Shown: one piece after another, positions 50,880 through 60,642 of the stretch | Numbering within the stretch: position 1 is the stretch's first letter | How the letters are laid out: each line of letters starts with the position of its first letter | From: Porphyrobacter sp. GA68 | GTDB lineage: Bacteria; Pseudomonadota; Alphaproteobacteria; Sphingomonadales; Sphingomonadaceae | Assembly: GCF_022605525.1 (NCBI RefSeq) | Contig: NZ_JAKQYJ010000001.1 | Coordinates: 1,349,501-1,413,500, forward strand | Reading direction: 5' to 3' | DNA length: 64,000 bases | The notes under the pieces: generated by a model | Told to the model about the DNA's origin: nothing | The model's database searches: none | Seen by the model: the letters and a program-made list of their open reading frames with translations, nothing else | Translations under genes and position numbers: made by a program

Positions 50880-52274
50880 ATGCAGTATGTTTCCACCCGC
50901 GGCGGTTCGCCCGCGCTCGATTTCGAGGCGGTGACGCTGCAGGGACTGGCACCCGACGGAGGCCTGTATGTGCCTCAGACGTGGCCGCGCCTGACGCCCG
51001 AAGAAATCCGGTCGCTGGCGGGCCTGCCCTATCCCGAACTTGGCGCGCGTGTCATGCGCCCCTTCGTCGGGGACACGTTGTCGCCGGCTCAGCTGCTGGC
51101 CTTGTGCGAACGCGCCTATCATGCTTTCGCACACCCCGCCGTCGCGCCGCTGGCACAGCTTGACGAGCAGCGCTGGCTGCTAGATCTCACACGGGGCCCG
51201 ACGCTCGCGTTCAAGGACATTGCGCTGCAGCTGGTCGGCCTGTTGTTCGAAACCTTTCTTGCTCGCAGCCATCGCCATCTGACCATCATCGGCGCAACCA
51301 GCGGTGACACCGGCTCGGCCGCCATTGATGCCGTGGCAGGGCGGGAACATGTGGACATCTTCATGCTTCACCCGGCCGACCGGATCAGCGATGTGCAGCG
51401 GCGCCAGATGACTACGGTGCTGGCACCCAACGTTCACAACATCGCCGTCCAGGGCAGTTTCGACGACGTGCAGGCCATGGTGAAGCGGATGTTTTCCGAT
51501 GCCGACCTGACGCGCAGCCTGAACCTGGGGGCGGTGAATTCGATCAACTGGGCGCGGTTGATGGCACAGGTCGTGTATTACTTCGCCGCCGCAGTGCAGC
51601 TCGGCGGACCGGCTCGCCCCGTCGCTTTCAGCGTACCAACCGGCAATTTCGGCGATGCCTACGCCGGCTACGTCGCGCATCGGATGGGGCTGCCGCTGCA
51701 TCGCCTGGTGGTGGCGACAAACATCAACGACATTCTTCATCGTGCGCTGACCGGGGGAGAGTATGCGCGGGGCGATCTGCAGCCGACCAGCAGCCCGTCG
51801 ATGGACATCCAGGTCAGCTCCAATTTCGAGCGGCTGCTGTTCGATGCGGGCGGACGCGACGGCGCGGTGACGCGCGGGCAGCTTGAGCAGTTTGAAGGCA
51901 CCGGCGCTGCGAGCCTCACCAGCGGGCAGAGGCGCATGATCGACCGAGTGTTCACGAGTTGCCGCGCCTCGGAAGACGAGGCGGCGGAGGGGATGCGCTG
52001 GGCGTGGGAGTGCGCCGGCGTTCTGATCGATCCGCACACGGCAGTCGGCCTTCACGCCGCGCGCCAGCAGCATTGCCCCGCCGACGTGCCAATCGTCACG
52101 CTCGCCACCGCTCACCCGGCGAAATTCCGGGACGCGGTTGAACGCGCCACGGGGCAGCGACCGCGCCTGCCGGCACGGCTGGGCGATCTGTTCGCGCGGG
52201 CAGAGCGCTGCACCCGGTTGCCGAACGATTACGCGGCAGTCGCGCACTACATCGCAGAAAACGGGCGGCACTGA
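50880..52274 (+). CDS. thrC: Threonine synthase
   Basis: 464 residues. PLP enzyme that converts O-phosphohomoserine to threonine. MQYVSTRGG, LDLTRGPTLAFKDIALQL (PLP lysine), GATSGDTGSAAI, SVPTGNFGD and VTLATAHPAKF are family motifs. Start ATG 50880 preferred over an adjacent GTG. Overlaps the next gene by one base (TGATG). Confidence 0.96.
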   Translation: MQYVSTRGGSPALDFEAVTLQGLAPDGGLYVPQTWPRLTPEEIRSLAGLPYPELGARVMRPFVGDTLSPAQLLALCERAYHAFAHPAVAPLAQLDEQRWLLDLTRGPTLAFKDIALQLVGLLFETFLARSHRHLTIIGATSGDTGSAAIDAVAGREHVDIFMLHPADRISDVQRRQMTTVLAPNVHNIAVQGSFDDVQAMVKRMFSDADLTRSLNLGAVNSINWARLMAQVVYYFAAAVQLGGPARPVAFSVPTGNFGDAYAGYVAHRMGLPLHRLVVATNINDILHRALTGGEYARGDLQPTSSPSMDIQVSSNFERLLFDAGGRDGAVTRGQLEQFEGTGAASLTSGQRRMIDRVFTSCRASEDEAAEGMRWAWECAGVLIDPHTAVGLHAARQQHCPADVPIVTLATAHPAKFRDAVERATGQRPRLPARLGDLFARAERCTRLPNDYAAVAHYIAENGRH

Positions 52275-53164
52275 TGGCGCAGCTTGTCCGCGATCCTCTG
52301 CTGATGGTGGGGCAGGGGTGGGCAGATTACCGTCTCCTGGACAGCGGTGCGGGGCGCAAGTGGGAAGCCTACGGCCCGTATCGCTTTATCCGTCCGGAAC
52401 CGCAGGCCATGTGGTCGCCCCGTCATGACGGTTGGGACGCCCATGGCGAGTTCGTGCCCGGGTCCGACGAAGATGGCGGCGGCCGCTGGGTTATGTCGGG
52501 CAAGGTGCCGGCGGATGGCTGGCCGCTGAGCTGGCGCGACATCCGCTTCACCGCGCAATGCACCCCGTTTCGCCATCTCGGCTTCTTCCCCGACATGGCG
52601 CCTGTCTGGGACTGGATGCGCGCGCAACTTGGCGGACGGCAGGACGCACAGACATTGAACCTGTTCGGCTATACCGGCGTCGGCAGCCTCGCGCTCAGCG
52701 AATGCGGGCCCGTCACCCATGTCGACGCGTCGAAGAAATCCGTGGCTCAGGCGCGTGTCAACACGGAACTGTCCGGCATGGCCGATCGCCCGACCCGCTG
52801 GCTGATCGACGACGCTGCGAAGTTCGCCGCGCGCGAGGTAAGGCGGGGGCGGCGCTATGACGGCATCATCCTGGACCCGCCGAAGTTCGGGCGCGGTCCC
52901 GATGGCGAAGTCTGGCGGCTGGAAGAAGGATTGCCTGGCCTGATCGCGGACTGCCGCCGCCTGCTGGATGGAGACAGCCGCTTTCTGTTCCTGACCGTTT
53001 ACGCCGTCCGGATGAGCAGTCTTGCGCTGGGCGGCCTGCTTCAGGAGGCGTTCGCGGGATTGCCCGGCCAAGTGGAGCATGGCGAAATTGCGGTGGCAGA
53101 AACGGGGGAGGGATCGCGCCTGCTGCCGACAGCCATCTTCGCGCGCTGGTCGAATCCGGGCTAA
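52274..53164 (+). CDS. Class I SAM-dependent rRNA-type methyltransferase
   Basis: 296 residues. Motif I NLFGYTGVGSLAL, acidic VTHVDASKKSV, and motif IV LDPPKFGRGPDGEVW: the RlmI/RlmK (YccW-like) cytosine-C5 rRNA methyltransferase pattern without the N-terminal PUA domain. Probably modifies RNA, but the target is not known. Translationally coupled to thrC. Confidence 0.85.
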   Translation: MAQLVRDPLLMVGQGWADYRLLDSGAGRKWEAYGPYRFIRPEPQAMWSPRHDGWDAHGEFVPGSDEDGGGRWVMSGKVPADGWPLSWRDIRFTAQCTPFRHLGFFPDMAPVWDWMRAQLGGRQDAQTLNLFGYTGVGSLALSECGPVTHVDASKKSVAQARVNTELSGMADRPTRWLIDDAAKFAAREVRRGRRYDGIILDPPKFGRGPDGEVWRLEEGLPGLIADCRRLLDGDSRFLFLTVYAVRMSSLALGGLLQEAFAGLPGQVEHGEIAVAETGEGSRLLPTAIFARWSNPG

Positions 53165-53175
53165 GGACCTCGCCG

Positions 53176-53547
53176 ATGTCCGATTCGCTCCTGCTTGAAG
53201 TCGCCGACCTCGAGGTTGATGTCCTGACCGGCATCTATTCGGAAGAAACGGGCAAGCCGCAGCCGCTGCGAATCTCTGTTGCGGCAGAAATGACCGCGGC
53301 CAGCCGGTACGAACCGGATACTCCGCTGGCTGCCAGCAAGAATTACATGGACCTGAAGTTTGCCGCCACGCAGGCTTTGCCGCCGGGTGTCCACTTCAAA
53401 CTGATCGAGGCGGTGGCGGACCACATCTGCGACACCCTGTTCCTCCAGGACCGCCGTGTCACGGCGGTGACGGTAAAGATCGTCAAGCTCGCCATTGCGG
53501 AGGCGGGGGAAAAGATCGGCATAACCCTGCGGCGCGAGCGGCAGTGA
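53176..53547 (+). CDS. folB: Dihydroneopterin aldolase family (FolB-like)
   Basis: 123 residues. T-fold protein that cleaves dihydroneopterin in folate synthesis. GIYSEETGKPQ near the N-terminus, HFKLIEAVADHICDTLF and VKIVKLAIAEAGEKIGITL follow the FolB pattern (conserved Glu and Lys). Short gap after the methyltransferase. Confidence 0.85.
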   Translation: MSDSLLLEVADLEVDVLTGIYSEETGKPQPLRISVAAEMTAASRYEPDTPLAASKNYMDLKFAATQALPPGVHFKLIEAVADHICDTLFLQDRRVTAVTVKIVKLAIAEAGEKIGITLRRERQ

Positions 53548-53550
53548 CCG

Positions 53551-53886
53551 GTGCAGGCGGTGCTGGCCATTGCTGACCTGCCGCCGGGGCCGACCGATGC
53601 TGCGGCGACGTTCCATGCGCACTGGCTTGACCGGGCGCGCGACCAAATCCGGCGGCTGGGCGGAGCGGATCGCGCGCTCCTGATCCTGCTGCCCGAAGCG
53701 GACCATACCCATGCCGACTGGCGGCTGGCCGCCGCGCGGACACTGGCCCGGGAAGCCGCGCCGGCGCGGGTGAACCTCGTCGGGTGCAATGATGCGGCTA
53801 AAGCGGAAGAGTTTGCGGCGTACCTGAGGATGGCCCCCGGTGTTACCGGGCAGTACTTTCCTGTCAATTTCCAGCTCGGCCGCTAG
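53551..53886 (+). CDS. Small Rossmann-like protein downstream of folB
   Basis: 111 residues, GTG start three bases after folB. Alternating strands and helices resemble a small Rossmann-like domain (LLILLPEADHTHADW; ARVNLVGCNDAAKAE), with no catalytic motif recognised. Likely co-expressed with folB. Function unknown. Confidence 0.7.
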   Translation: MQAVLAIADLPPGPTDAAATFHAHWLDRARDQIRRLGGADRALLILLPEADHTHADWRLAAARTLAREAAPARVNLVGCNDAAKAEEFAAYLRMAPGVTGQYFPVNFQLGR

Positions 53887-53893
53887 CCAGCAG

Positions 53894-54388
53894 TCACCGC
53901 AAACTGCGCTCCAGCGTCTCGATCGCCGCCACTTCCCCGGCCAACAGCGCGGCGACCTGCGCCTGCGCCTCGGCAACGGCAGCGGTCGTCTGGAGATCGT
54001 TGCTGCGTGTGGCCAGCAGCGCATCAAGATCAGCCAGCGCGAAAGCCGTTCCGCTGCTGATGGACTGGAGATTACCCAGTGCCACCTGCGCAGCGGCATA
54101 GGCGGTGCTGTCCACCCCTGCCCCGCGGCCCGCCGCGACCTCTCTCCGTGCGACTGGCAGCGCCGCGTTGAAGCGCCGGTTGGCTAAACCCGCTGCCTCG
54201 ACGGCGGCCGCGATGCGGCCGAGAACGGCGGCGGATGGCGGGGACGGATCGGGCAGCGCCAGCCCGGCTGTCGAAACCGCCTGAACCCCGCGCTCTTCAG
54301 GACGCAGGGCTAGAGAAGGGTATCCGTCCCCCGTGCTCGCGCAGGCGATCAGCAACAAGGGAAGGCATATGGCATGGACCCGGCGCAT
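53894..54388 (-). CDS. Small lipoprotein, Ala-rich
   Basis: 164 residues. Signal peptide with a lipobox (LLLIAC, Cys near residue 16), then a helical, Ala-rich domain (about 30-160). No family recognised. Start at MRRVHAIC (54388); the longer frame lacks a ribosome site. Ends 7 bases from the convergent Rossmann-like gene. Confidence 0.68.
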   Translation of the reverse strand: MRRVHAICLPLLLIACASTGDGYPSLALRPEERGVQAVSTAGLALPDPSPPSAAVLGRIAAAVEAAGLANRRFNAALPVARREVAAGRGAGVDSTAYAAAQVALGNLQSISSGTAFALADLDALLATRSNDLQTTAAVAEAQAQVAALLAGEVAAIETLERSLR

Positions 54389-54439
54389 CGAGTGCCGACA
54401 TACCAGCAAACATCCGATTTGCCAGAGCCGCACCACCGG

Positions 54440-54466
54440 TTGACTTATCGGGCGGGCTAACATAAC
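54440..54466 (+). promoter_or_regulatory. Possible promoter for rplU
   Basis: TTGACT (54440-54445), 15-base spacer, CATAAC (54461-54466), with a CCCTG-TGA-CAGGG hairpin (54487-54499) between it and rplU. Spacing is short; support is weak. Confidence 0.3.
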
Positions 54467-54556
54467 TGGGTTCGACTTTCGGGTGACCCTGTGACAGGGC
54501 CGCCTCGTTGTGCCGTCTTAAAGATGGCGATACTACAGATTGGAAGTGACAGAAGC

Positions 54557-55060
54557 ATGTTCGCAGTAGTGCGCACTGGCGGCAAGCAGTACCGGGTTGC
54601 CGCCGGAGACAAGATCGCCGTCGAGAAGCTGGCGGGTGAGGCCGGGGAAACCATCACGCTCGGCGACGTCCTGCTCGCCGGCAATGGCGACTCGCTGCTC
54701 AATGCGGCCGAGACGACGGTGTCTGCCGAGATCATCGCGCAGGCCAAGGGCGAAAAGGTGATCGTCTTCAAGAAGCGTCGCCGGCACAACTACCGCCGCA
54801 AGAACGGGCATCGGCAGCAATTGACCCTGCTGAGGATCGTGCAGGTTGGCGACGATCGTTATGATGCTGCTGCGGCCGCTCCTCGCGCCAGCGCAGCGTC
54901 GACAGAAGCAGCGCCAGACGCAGGCGTGACCGAGTCGGCCGATACTGCTCAGACAGCAACGGACACTCCGGTCGCAGCGGCCGAGCCGAAGGCGAAGAAG
55001 GCTGCTCCGAAAAAGACCGCCGCGGCCAGCAGGCCTGCGACGGACGCGGACAAGAAGTAA
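54557..55060 (+). CDS. rplU: 50S ribosomal protein L21
   Basis: 167 residues, of which about 103 are the usual L21 domain ([31 protein letters not shown]) and about 60 are an extra Ala/Lys/Pro-rich C-terminal tail. Paired with rpmA 12 bases downstream. Start at MFAVVRT (54557); codons upstream in frame do not belong. Confidence 0.96.
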   Translation: MFAVVRTGGKQYRVAAGDKIAVEKLAGEAGETITLGDVLLAGNGDSLLNAAETTVSAEIIAQAKGEKVIVFKKRRRHNYRRKNGHRQQLTLLRIVQVGDDRYDAAAAAPRASAASTEAAPDAGVTESADTAQTATDTPVAAAEPKAKKAAPKKTAAASRPATDADKK

Positions 55061-55072
55061 GGATCAGGAACG

Positions 55073-55342
55073 ATGGCACACAAGAAAGCAGGCGGTTCTT
55101 CGCGCAACGGTCGCGATTCGGCAGGCCGCCGCCTTGGCGTGAAGAAGTTCGGCAGTCAGGACGTGATTGCCGGCAACATCCTCGTGCGCCAGCGGGGCAC
55201 GAAGTTCTACCCGGGCACCAACGTCGGCATGGGCAAGGACCACACCCTGTTCGCGCTGACCGACGGTATTGTGCGCTTCCACAAGGGCCGACTTGACCGA
55301 CAGTTTGTGTCGGTGGAGCCGATGTCGCAGGCCGCCGAATAA
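55073..55342 (+). CDS. rpmA: 50S ribosomal protein L27
   Basis: 89 residues. [16 protein letters not shown], then the [19 protein letters not shown] core are standard for L27, which reaches the peptidyl-transferase centre through its N-terminus. Co-transcribed with rplU and followed by a terminator at 55406-55438. Confidence 0.97.
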   Translation: MAHKKAGGSSRNGRDSAGRRLGVKKFGSQDVIAGNILVRQRGTKFYPGTNVGMGKDHTLFALTDGIVRFHKGRLDRQFVSVEPMSQAAE

Positions 55343-55405
55343 CCGGATGATTCGCTGACGGGATCATCCAGACGGGATGGTCCCAGCCGGTCCGACCGGC
55401 AGATC

Positions 55406-55438
55406 AAGAGGGAGATGGGGCCGACCCGTCTCCCTCTT
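55406..55438 (+). terminator. Terminator of the rplU-rpmA operon
   Basis: Perfect 10-bp stem AAGAGGGAGA/TCTCCCTCTT with a 13-base loop, followed by GCCGTTTCTC. Lies 63 bases after rpmA. Confidence 0.72.
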
Positions 55439-55541
55439 GCCGTTTCTCCCTCGTTCACCGGCGGATTGTGCCTCCGCCGCCACTTAATTGTCATGCGGCT
55501 TCGATAGGAGGCGGGCCGCATGGATCGAGGGAGTGACGACG

Positions 55542-56084
55542 ATGTTTCACCGCACCCAGAGGCTGTTTCTGCGGCCCGCGTTCCCCGAAGATGCAGCGGC
55601 GATCCATGCCGCCATCGCGCGGAAGGAGATCGTGTGCAATCTTGCCTCTGCCCCCTGGCCGTACACACAGGATGATGCGAAGACGTTCGCGGGTGCCGCG
55701 CAGGATAAGCGGCTCCCGCACTTCGTCCTCACTTTGCCCGGCACCGGCCTCATCGGCGGTGCCGGGCTTGGCCTCGACAGCCGGAACGACCCTTCCCTCG
55801 GTTACTGGATCGCCGCCGAGTTCCAAGGGCGCGGCTATGCCACCGAGGCCGTGCTTGGCCTGATGGAAGTGGCGCGCACGTTGGGTCATCGCCGGCTCGT
55901 GGCGGAACATTTCTCGGACAATCCCGCATCGGGCAGGGTGTTGATCAAGGCTGGCTTCCAGCCCACCGGCGAGGTGCGCCCAAGCTTCAGCCGGGCGCGT
56001 GCAGGCGCCCACCCGTCAGTGTGCTACGCCGTTGCGCTGACAGACTGCCGCGCACCGGGCAATTGCCTTCCGCGGGCGGCCTGA
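55542..56084 (+). CDS. GNAT-family N-acetyltransferase (RimJ-like)
   Basis: 180 residues. Acetyl-CoA site GRGYATEA in the middle and a C-terminal GHRRLVAEHF... VLIKAGFQPTGE typical of RimJ/RimL-like acetyltransferases. Start MFHRTQRLFL (55542) with GAGGGAG upstream; an earlier start at 55488 is less likely. Substrate unknown. Confidence 0.85.
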   Translation: MFHRTQRLFLRPAFPEDAAAIHAAIARKEIVCNLASAPWPYTQDDAKTFAGAAQDKRLPHFVLTLPGTGLIGGAGLGLDSRNDPSLGYWIAAEFQGRGYATEAVLGLMEVARTLGHRRLVAEHFSDNPASGRVLIKAGFQPTGEVRPSFSRARAGAHPSVCYAVALTDCRAPGNCLPRAA

Positions 56085-56166
56085 ACCGCGCCAGCGCGCC
56101 GGATGGGGCGGTAACTCGATCCGGCTCGCCCGGGCAGCACGCGCCTTTACCTGCAGGTGCAGAAGG

Positions 56167-57039
56167 CTAGCCTGCCGGCAACAGCGCGTCTGGAAAATCG
56201 CCCTGATACTTGCCGATGAGTTCCCGATCGTCGTGATCCCACGGGTGAAAGCCCGGCCTGAAATAGCTGAGCCATGCCGGGAAGATCCGCCGCACCACGC
56301 CGGGGCTGACCAGCAGATATCTCGCCAGACCGATCCGTGCCTTCCAGCCAGTAATCCCATCCTGTGCCAGAAGGTCCATCGCGTCGATCCAGCGGTTGGT
56401 GAAGAACCGGCGCGTCACCACGATCATCACGAGGCTGCGCACCTTCCACCGCTGCCACGCACTCCATTGCCGGGTCGCGTGGTTCCAGGTGTCGAACGCG
56501 ACGCCCTTGTGCTCAACCTCTTCCACCGCGTGCCATTCCCACATGCGGCGTACCTCGGGATCGGCGGTGGCGAAGTGCTGTGGATTGGTGAGAAACTCGT
56601 GCGCGAACAGAGCGGTGAAGTGCTCCAGTGCCATGGTCACGGCCAATTTGCCGATCGCCGGGCGATTGTCGGTCAGCGCCAGCAGGTCTGCTGTCCGTCT
56701 GTCGATCTTCGCCATGTCATACCCGCTGTCCGCCGCCAGCCGGTTGAAGGCGATGTGTTCGCGTGTGTGGTTGATTTCCTGCCGCACGAAGGCGCGGATC
56801 TCCGCCTCCAGCTTTGGCGGAGCGCCATCGCGGTGAGCCTTGACCGCCTCGATGAAGAAGGCTTCTCCGCGCGGGAAAGTGGCGGACAGCGCATTGTGCC
56901 ATGCGGTTCCGAAAGGTTCACCGGCCCACCAGCGCGCTGGTGACGAGCCGCGGTTGAACCGTTCGTCCCGGATGGTCAGTGTGAGGTCCGCCGGAGTAGG
57001 TGTGCCCGTGCGATCAAAGGAGGTTGGCGCGTTCACGGT
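56167..57039 (-). CDS. Metal-dependent hydrolase family protein (PF10118-like, ferritin-like)
   Basis: 290 residues from GTG 57039; no ATG in frame between this and the divergent TetR gene. Glu and His pairs EINHTREH and WHAVEEVEHKGVAFD at two-thirds the length match the di-metal site of predicted metal-dependent hydrolases (PF10118), a ferritin-like helical family. Substrate unknown. Divergent from the TetR gene, which likely controls it through the palindrome at 57056-57070. Confidence 0.72.
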   Translation of the reverse strand, partial: TVNAPTSFDRTGTPTPADLTLTIRDERFNRGSSPARWWAGEPFGTAWHNALSATFPRGEAFFIEAVKAHRDGAPPKLEAEIRAFVRQEINHTREHIAFNRLAADSGYDMAKIDRRTADLLALTDNRPAIGKLAVTMALEHFTALFAHEFLTNPQHFATADPEVRRMWEWHAVEEVEHKGVAFDTWNHATRQWSAWQRWKVRSLVMIVVTRRFFTNRWIDAMDLLAQDGITGWKARIGLARYLLVSPGVVRRIFPAWLSYFRPGFHPWDHDDRELIGKYQGDFPDALLPAG

Positions 57040-57055
57040 ACATCTCGCATCGTTG

Positions 57056-57070
57056 TTGACATTGATGTAA
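57056..57070. promoter_or_regulatory. Candidate TetR operator in the divergent promoter region
   Basis: TTGACATTGATGTAA, an imperfect inverted repeat (TTGACAT/ATGTAA) in the 86-base gap between the TetR gene and the PF10118-like gene. TTGACA also resembles a -35 element. Typical location for autoregulation. Confidence 0.45.
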
Positions 57071-57125
57071 GTACAGCGCGCTCGCTCGCTTGTCAATGCG
57101 GGGCCGGGCGCGCTAGGGCACAAGC

Positions 57126-57722
57126 ATGGATCCCCGCAGGCGCCTCAACCCCGACGAACTGCGCCATCAGGCGCTTGAAGCGGCACGAGCCCTTCTGATC
57201 GAGGCCGGGCCGCAGGCGGTGACGTTGAAAGCGGTGGGCGCGCGGATCGGCCGCACCCATGCCAATCTCCTTCATCACTTCGGTTCGGCGGCCGGTCTGC
57301 AAAAGGCGTTGGCCGCCTACCTCGCCAGAACAGTCTGTGGCACCATAAGGCAGGCGGTTACAGACAGCCGGGCTGGCCTCGGTTCTCCGCGCGAGGTGGT
57401 CGACCTGACCTTTGATGCATTTGATCGCGAAGGTGCCGGCGCGCTGGCGGGATGGATGCTGCTGACGGGGAACGAGGACGCGCTCGACCCCATTGTGGAG
57501 ACGATCCATGAACTGGTCGATGAAATCTCCTCCACGCAGGAGGCAAGTCACGTGCCGGGCATCGCTGCCGTGCACGAAGAGACCCTGCACCTAGTCCTGC
57601 TGGCAATGGGCGATGCGATGATGGGCGGAGCGCTTGCCAAGTCGCTCGGCCTGCCACGCGATACGGCAAGGCGGCGGGCCGAGGCAATTCTGGACGCGTC
57701 TGTGGCGAGCGTCTCCGTTTAG
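57126..57722 (+). CDS. TetR-family transcriptional regulator
   Basis: 198 residues. N-terminal helix-turn-helix (about 12-60) with VTLKAVGARIGRTHANLLHHFGS; the rest is a helical ligand domain (Gly/Ala/Glu-rich). Divergent from a ferritin-like hydrolase gene and probably its repressor. Overlaps the convergent ygfZ stop by 4 bases. Confidence 0.9.
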   Translation: MDPRRRLNPDELRHQALEAARALLIEAGPQAVTLKAVGARIGRTHANLLHHFGSAAGLQKALAAYLARTVCGTIRQAVTDSRAGLGSPREVVDLTFDAFDREGAGALAGWMLLTGNEDALDPIVETIHELVDEISSTQEASHVPGIAAVHEETLHLVLLAMGDAMMGGALAKSLGLPRDTARRRAEAILDASVASVSV

Positions 57723-58456
57723 GACGTTGGGACGGCAAGGGCGGCGGCCTGCCATCGTGGCAGGGTCAGTGCCGCCATGTCCTCGACCTTCCGGTGATCC
57801 ACCGCCAGCCCCAGTTCGGGATAGGCTGCCTTTCTGCGCTGTTCATCCGATAAGGACAAGGGAACAACGACCAGCCGCCGGTTCACCTTTTGCCGCCAGT
57901 TCATCCGTGCGGTGTTTTCCTGCCCAACGTAGCAGCCCTTGGTAAACGAAACGCCGTTCAGTTCCGCGGCGTTCGTTTCCAGCCACAGGACGTCGCCCAA
58001 TTCTGCGCGCCCTTCCGGCACACCCAGCGAAAGTCGATGGTTCAGCCAATCGCTGTCCGCTCCTGCCTGCTGCGATTCAACAGGCGCGATCCAGCGCCAC
58101 CCCAAATCGACCAGGCGTGGGTCGGCGACGGCGCCGTCAACCGGATCCTTGCTCCATTGAACTGACAAGGCCCTGTCGCGCTCGATGCCGATGCGGCGGC
58201 GCAGGCGATACAGCGAAAGCCGCCTGACCAGTTCGTCCACCACCTCCGCCTCGCAATCGAGCAGCAGATCGGCGCCATCGGCCCAGACAATGAAGTCGAA
58301 CAGCGTCTTGCCCTGGGCGCTGAGCAGGCCGGCATAGACCGGCAACGCGCCCGACACATCGTTCGTGACGAGCCCTTGCAGAAAGGACCTGACACTTTCC
58401 TCCTCTGCCAGAGCAGAGAGGCGGATCAACGCGCGGTGCAGGAGGTTCGTCGACAT
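57719..58456 (-). CDS. ygfZ: Folate-binding YgfZ/CAF17-like protein
   Basis: 245 residues. Tetrahydrofolate-dependent factor in Fe-S cluster enzyme maintenance. [13 protein letters not shown] (signature with Cys), and the [12 protein letters not shown] and [10 protein letters not shown] stretches are typical. Start [11 protein letters not shown] (58456). Divergent from pyrC. Confidence 0.93.
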   Translation of the reverse strand: MSTNLLHRALIRLSALAEEESVRSFLQGLVTNDVSGALPVYAGLLSAQGKTLFDFIVWADGADLLLDCEAEVVDELVRRLSLYRLRRRIGIERDRALSVQWSKDPVDGAVADPRLVDLGWRWIAPVESQQAGADSDWLNHRLSLGVPEGRAELGDVLWLETNAAELNGVSFTKGCYVGQENTARMNWRQKVNRRLVVVPLSLSDEQRRKAAYPELGLAVDHRKVEDMAALTLPRWQAAALAVPTS

Positions 58457-58494
58457 GGATGACAGATAGGGGCAGGCACGGCATAGGCAAAGCC

Positions 58495-59544
58495 ATGACC
58501 GATACGCCCGGCCTTTTGACAATCCGCCGCCCCGACGATTGGCACCTGCATCTTCGCGACGGCGCCATGCTGCAGGCGGTGCTTCCCTATACAGCGCGCG
58601 TGTTCGGCCGCGCCATTGTCATGCCCAACCTGGTTCCGCCGGTGACAAGCGTTGCGGCAGCGGCGGCTTATCGCGCGCGAATCATGGCGGCGCTCCCGGC
58701 GGAGACGGACTTCACCCCGCTGATGACCTGTTACCTCACCGACGAGACTTCGCCAGAGGAGGTAGCGCGCGGCTTTGCCGAGGGCGTGTTCACCGCTGCA
58801 AAGCTCTATCCCGCGGGCGCCACCACCAATTCGGCCAGCGGCGTCACCGACATCGGCAACATCATGGCGGTTCTCGAACGCATGGCGCAGATCGGCATGA
58901 CGTTCTGCGTGCATGGGGAGGTAACGGACGGGGATGTCGACATTTTCGACCGGGAGGCGGTGTTCATCGACCGCGTTCTGGAGCCGCTGGTCCGCCGTCT
59001 GCCGGAACTGCGCATCGTGTTCGAGCACGCGACGACCAGCCAGGCCGTGCAGTTCGTGAACAGCGCCAGCGCGAATGTGGCGGCCACCATCACGCCCCAG
59101 CACCTGCACATCAACCGCAACGCCATCTTTGCCGGCGGCCTGCGCCCCCATGCCTATTGCCTGCCGGTGGCCAAGCGGGAGGAACACCGGCTGGCGCTGC
59201 GCGCGGCGGCAACATCAGGCTCGCCGAAGTATTTCCTCGGCACCGACAGCGCACCGCACCCGCAGTCCGCCAAGGAAAGTGGCTGTGGCTGCGCAGGGAT
59301 CTTCAACGCGCCCCATGCCCTTGAAAGCTATGCCACCGTGTTCGAGGAAGAGGGTGCGCTGGATCAGCTCGAGGGGTTTGCCAGCGTCCACGGCGCGGCA
59401 TTTTATCGCCTGCCTGTGAATGACGAGCGCGTGACTCTTGAACGGGCGGAGACGCGAGTGCCTGATACTCTTGCCGGTCCCGACTGCGCGCTGGTGCCAT
59501 TCCATGCGGGTGAGAGCCTGCGCTGGCGCGTCAGGACACCGTGA
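58495..59544 (+). CDS. pyrC: Dihydroorotase
   Basis: 349 residues, class II type. Interconverts carbamoyl aspartate and dihydroorotate in pyrimidine synthesis. Metal ligands in DWHLHLRDG (His17, His19), carbamylated Lys in [23 protein letters not shown] and [10 protein letters not shown]. Start [10 protein letters not shown] (58495). Ends within the convergent rarD gene (14-base overlap). Confidence 0.96.
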   Translation: MTDTPGLLTIRRPDDWHLHLRDGAMLQAVLPYTARVFGRAIVMPNLVPPVTSVAAAAAYRARIMAALPAETDFTPLMTCYLTDETSPEEVARGFAEGVFTAAKLYPAGATTNSASGVTDIGNIMAVLERMAQIGMTFCVHGEVTDGDVDIFDREAVFIDRVLEPLVRRLPELRIVFEHATTSQAVQFVNSASANVAATITPQHLHINRNAIFAGGLRPHAYCLPVAKREEHRLALRAAATSGSPKYFLGTDSAPHPQSAKESGCGCAGIFNAPHALESYATVFEEEGALDQLEGFASVHGAAFYRLPVNDERVTLERAETRVPDTLAGPDCALVPFHAGESLRWRVRTP

Positions 59545-60457
59545 GCCGCCGCTTTTCCTCCAGCGCGGCCATGCGCCGGCGGGCAAGCAGATCCCACGCG
59601 AACAGCGCCGCCGCGCTCCAGATGAACAGGAAGCAGACGAGCTGCACGGGTCTCAGCGGCTCCCTGAACACGAACAGCCCCAACAGGAATACGATGGTTG
59701 GCGCGAGAAACTGAACAAAGCCGAGCGTCGAATAAGGCAGGCGCCGGGCGGCCAGCGCGAACAGCAGCAGCGGCACGGCGGTGACAACTCCGCCCAGTAT
59801 GATCGCGAGGCTGAGGCCCGCATCGCTGCCGAACGACGAACCCTGCGGGGTTGCTGCATAGAACCAGGCGATACCGGCGGCCGGGACAATCAGCAGTGCC
59901 GATTCGATGGTGAGGCCCGGCAGCGAGCCGACCGGAACCTGTTTGCGGACAAGGCCATACAACGCGAAGCTGAACGCGAGTGCCAGGCTGATGCCCAGCA
60001 TTGCGAGCGTCTCGAACGCCAGAATGCCCACTCCTGCCGTCGCCAGTGCCACCGCGCCCCATTGCAGCCGGGTCAGTCGCTCCTTTAGGAAAACCGTGCC
60101 GAGCAGCACGTTGAGCAACGGGTTGATGTAATAGCCAAGGCTGGCGGCGAACACGTGACCTGCCTGTATGGCCCAGACATAAACCAGCCAGTTTGCCCCT
60201 ATCAGCAGAGCGCTGGTGCAAAGCCACGCGATCACGCGCGGCTGCCGCAAGGCTTCCCGCAAGACCGGAACCTGCCGCCTGGCAGCCACAATGGCGAGGC
60301 AGATCGGCAGGGTGAAGATAATCCGCCACCCGACGAATTCGAAGGGAGGGACGCTGCGTACCAGAAGGAGGTAGAGCGGCAGGAATCCCCAGATCAGGTA
60401 GGCGCCCAGCGCCGCCGCATATCCTGACCGTTCGAGACTGTGGGCCGCGTTGCGCAT
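59531..60457 (-). CDS. rarD: RarD/EamA-family transporter
   Basis: 308 residues, ten membrane segments, with the RarD layout ([27 protein letters not shown] at the N-terminus; [39 protein letters not shown]). Probable metabolite exporter; substrate unknown. Start MRNAAHSLE (60457). Converges on pyrC. Confidence 0.9.
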   Translation of the reverse strand: MRNAAHSLERSGYAAALGAYLIWGFLPLYLLLVRSVPPFEFVGWRIIFTLPICLAIVAARRQVPVLREALRQPRVIAWLCTSALLIGANWLVYVWAIQAGHVFAASLGYYINPLLNVLLGTVFLKERLTRLQWGAVALATAGVGILAFETLAMLGISLALAFSFALYGLVRKQVPVGSLPGLTIESALLIVPAAGIAWFYAATPQGSSFGSDAGLSLAIILGGVVTAVPLLLFALAARRLPYSTLGFVQFLAPTIVFLLGLFVFREPLRPVQLVCFLFIWSAAALFAWDLLARRRMAALEEKRRLTVS

Positions 60458-60642
60458 GGCTGCTCCTAGCCCGCTTTTCCGATGATGCGAGCATCTGGGT
60501 AGATGAACTGACGCTCCGCCATCCAAAAAGCGTCTTTTCTGACAGCAGTGTTGCAGAGCGTTCAGGAAGCGAACCTTAAACATGAACGTATCGGACGAAT
60601 CAGGTGGGATGGTTCGAACGGGAGGAATAGAAAGGTTCGATA

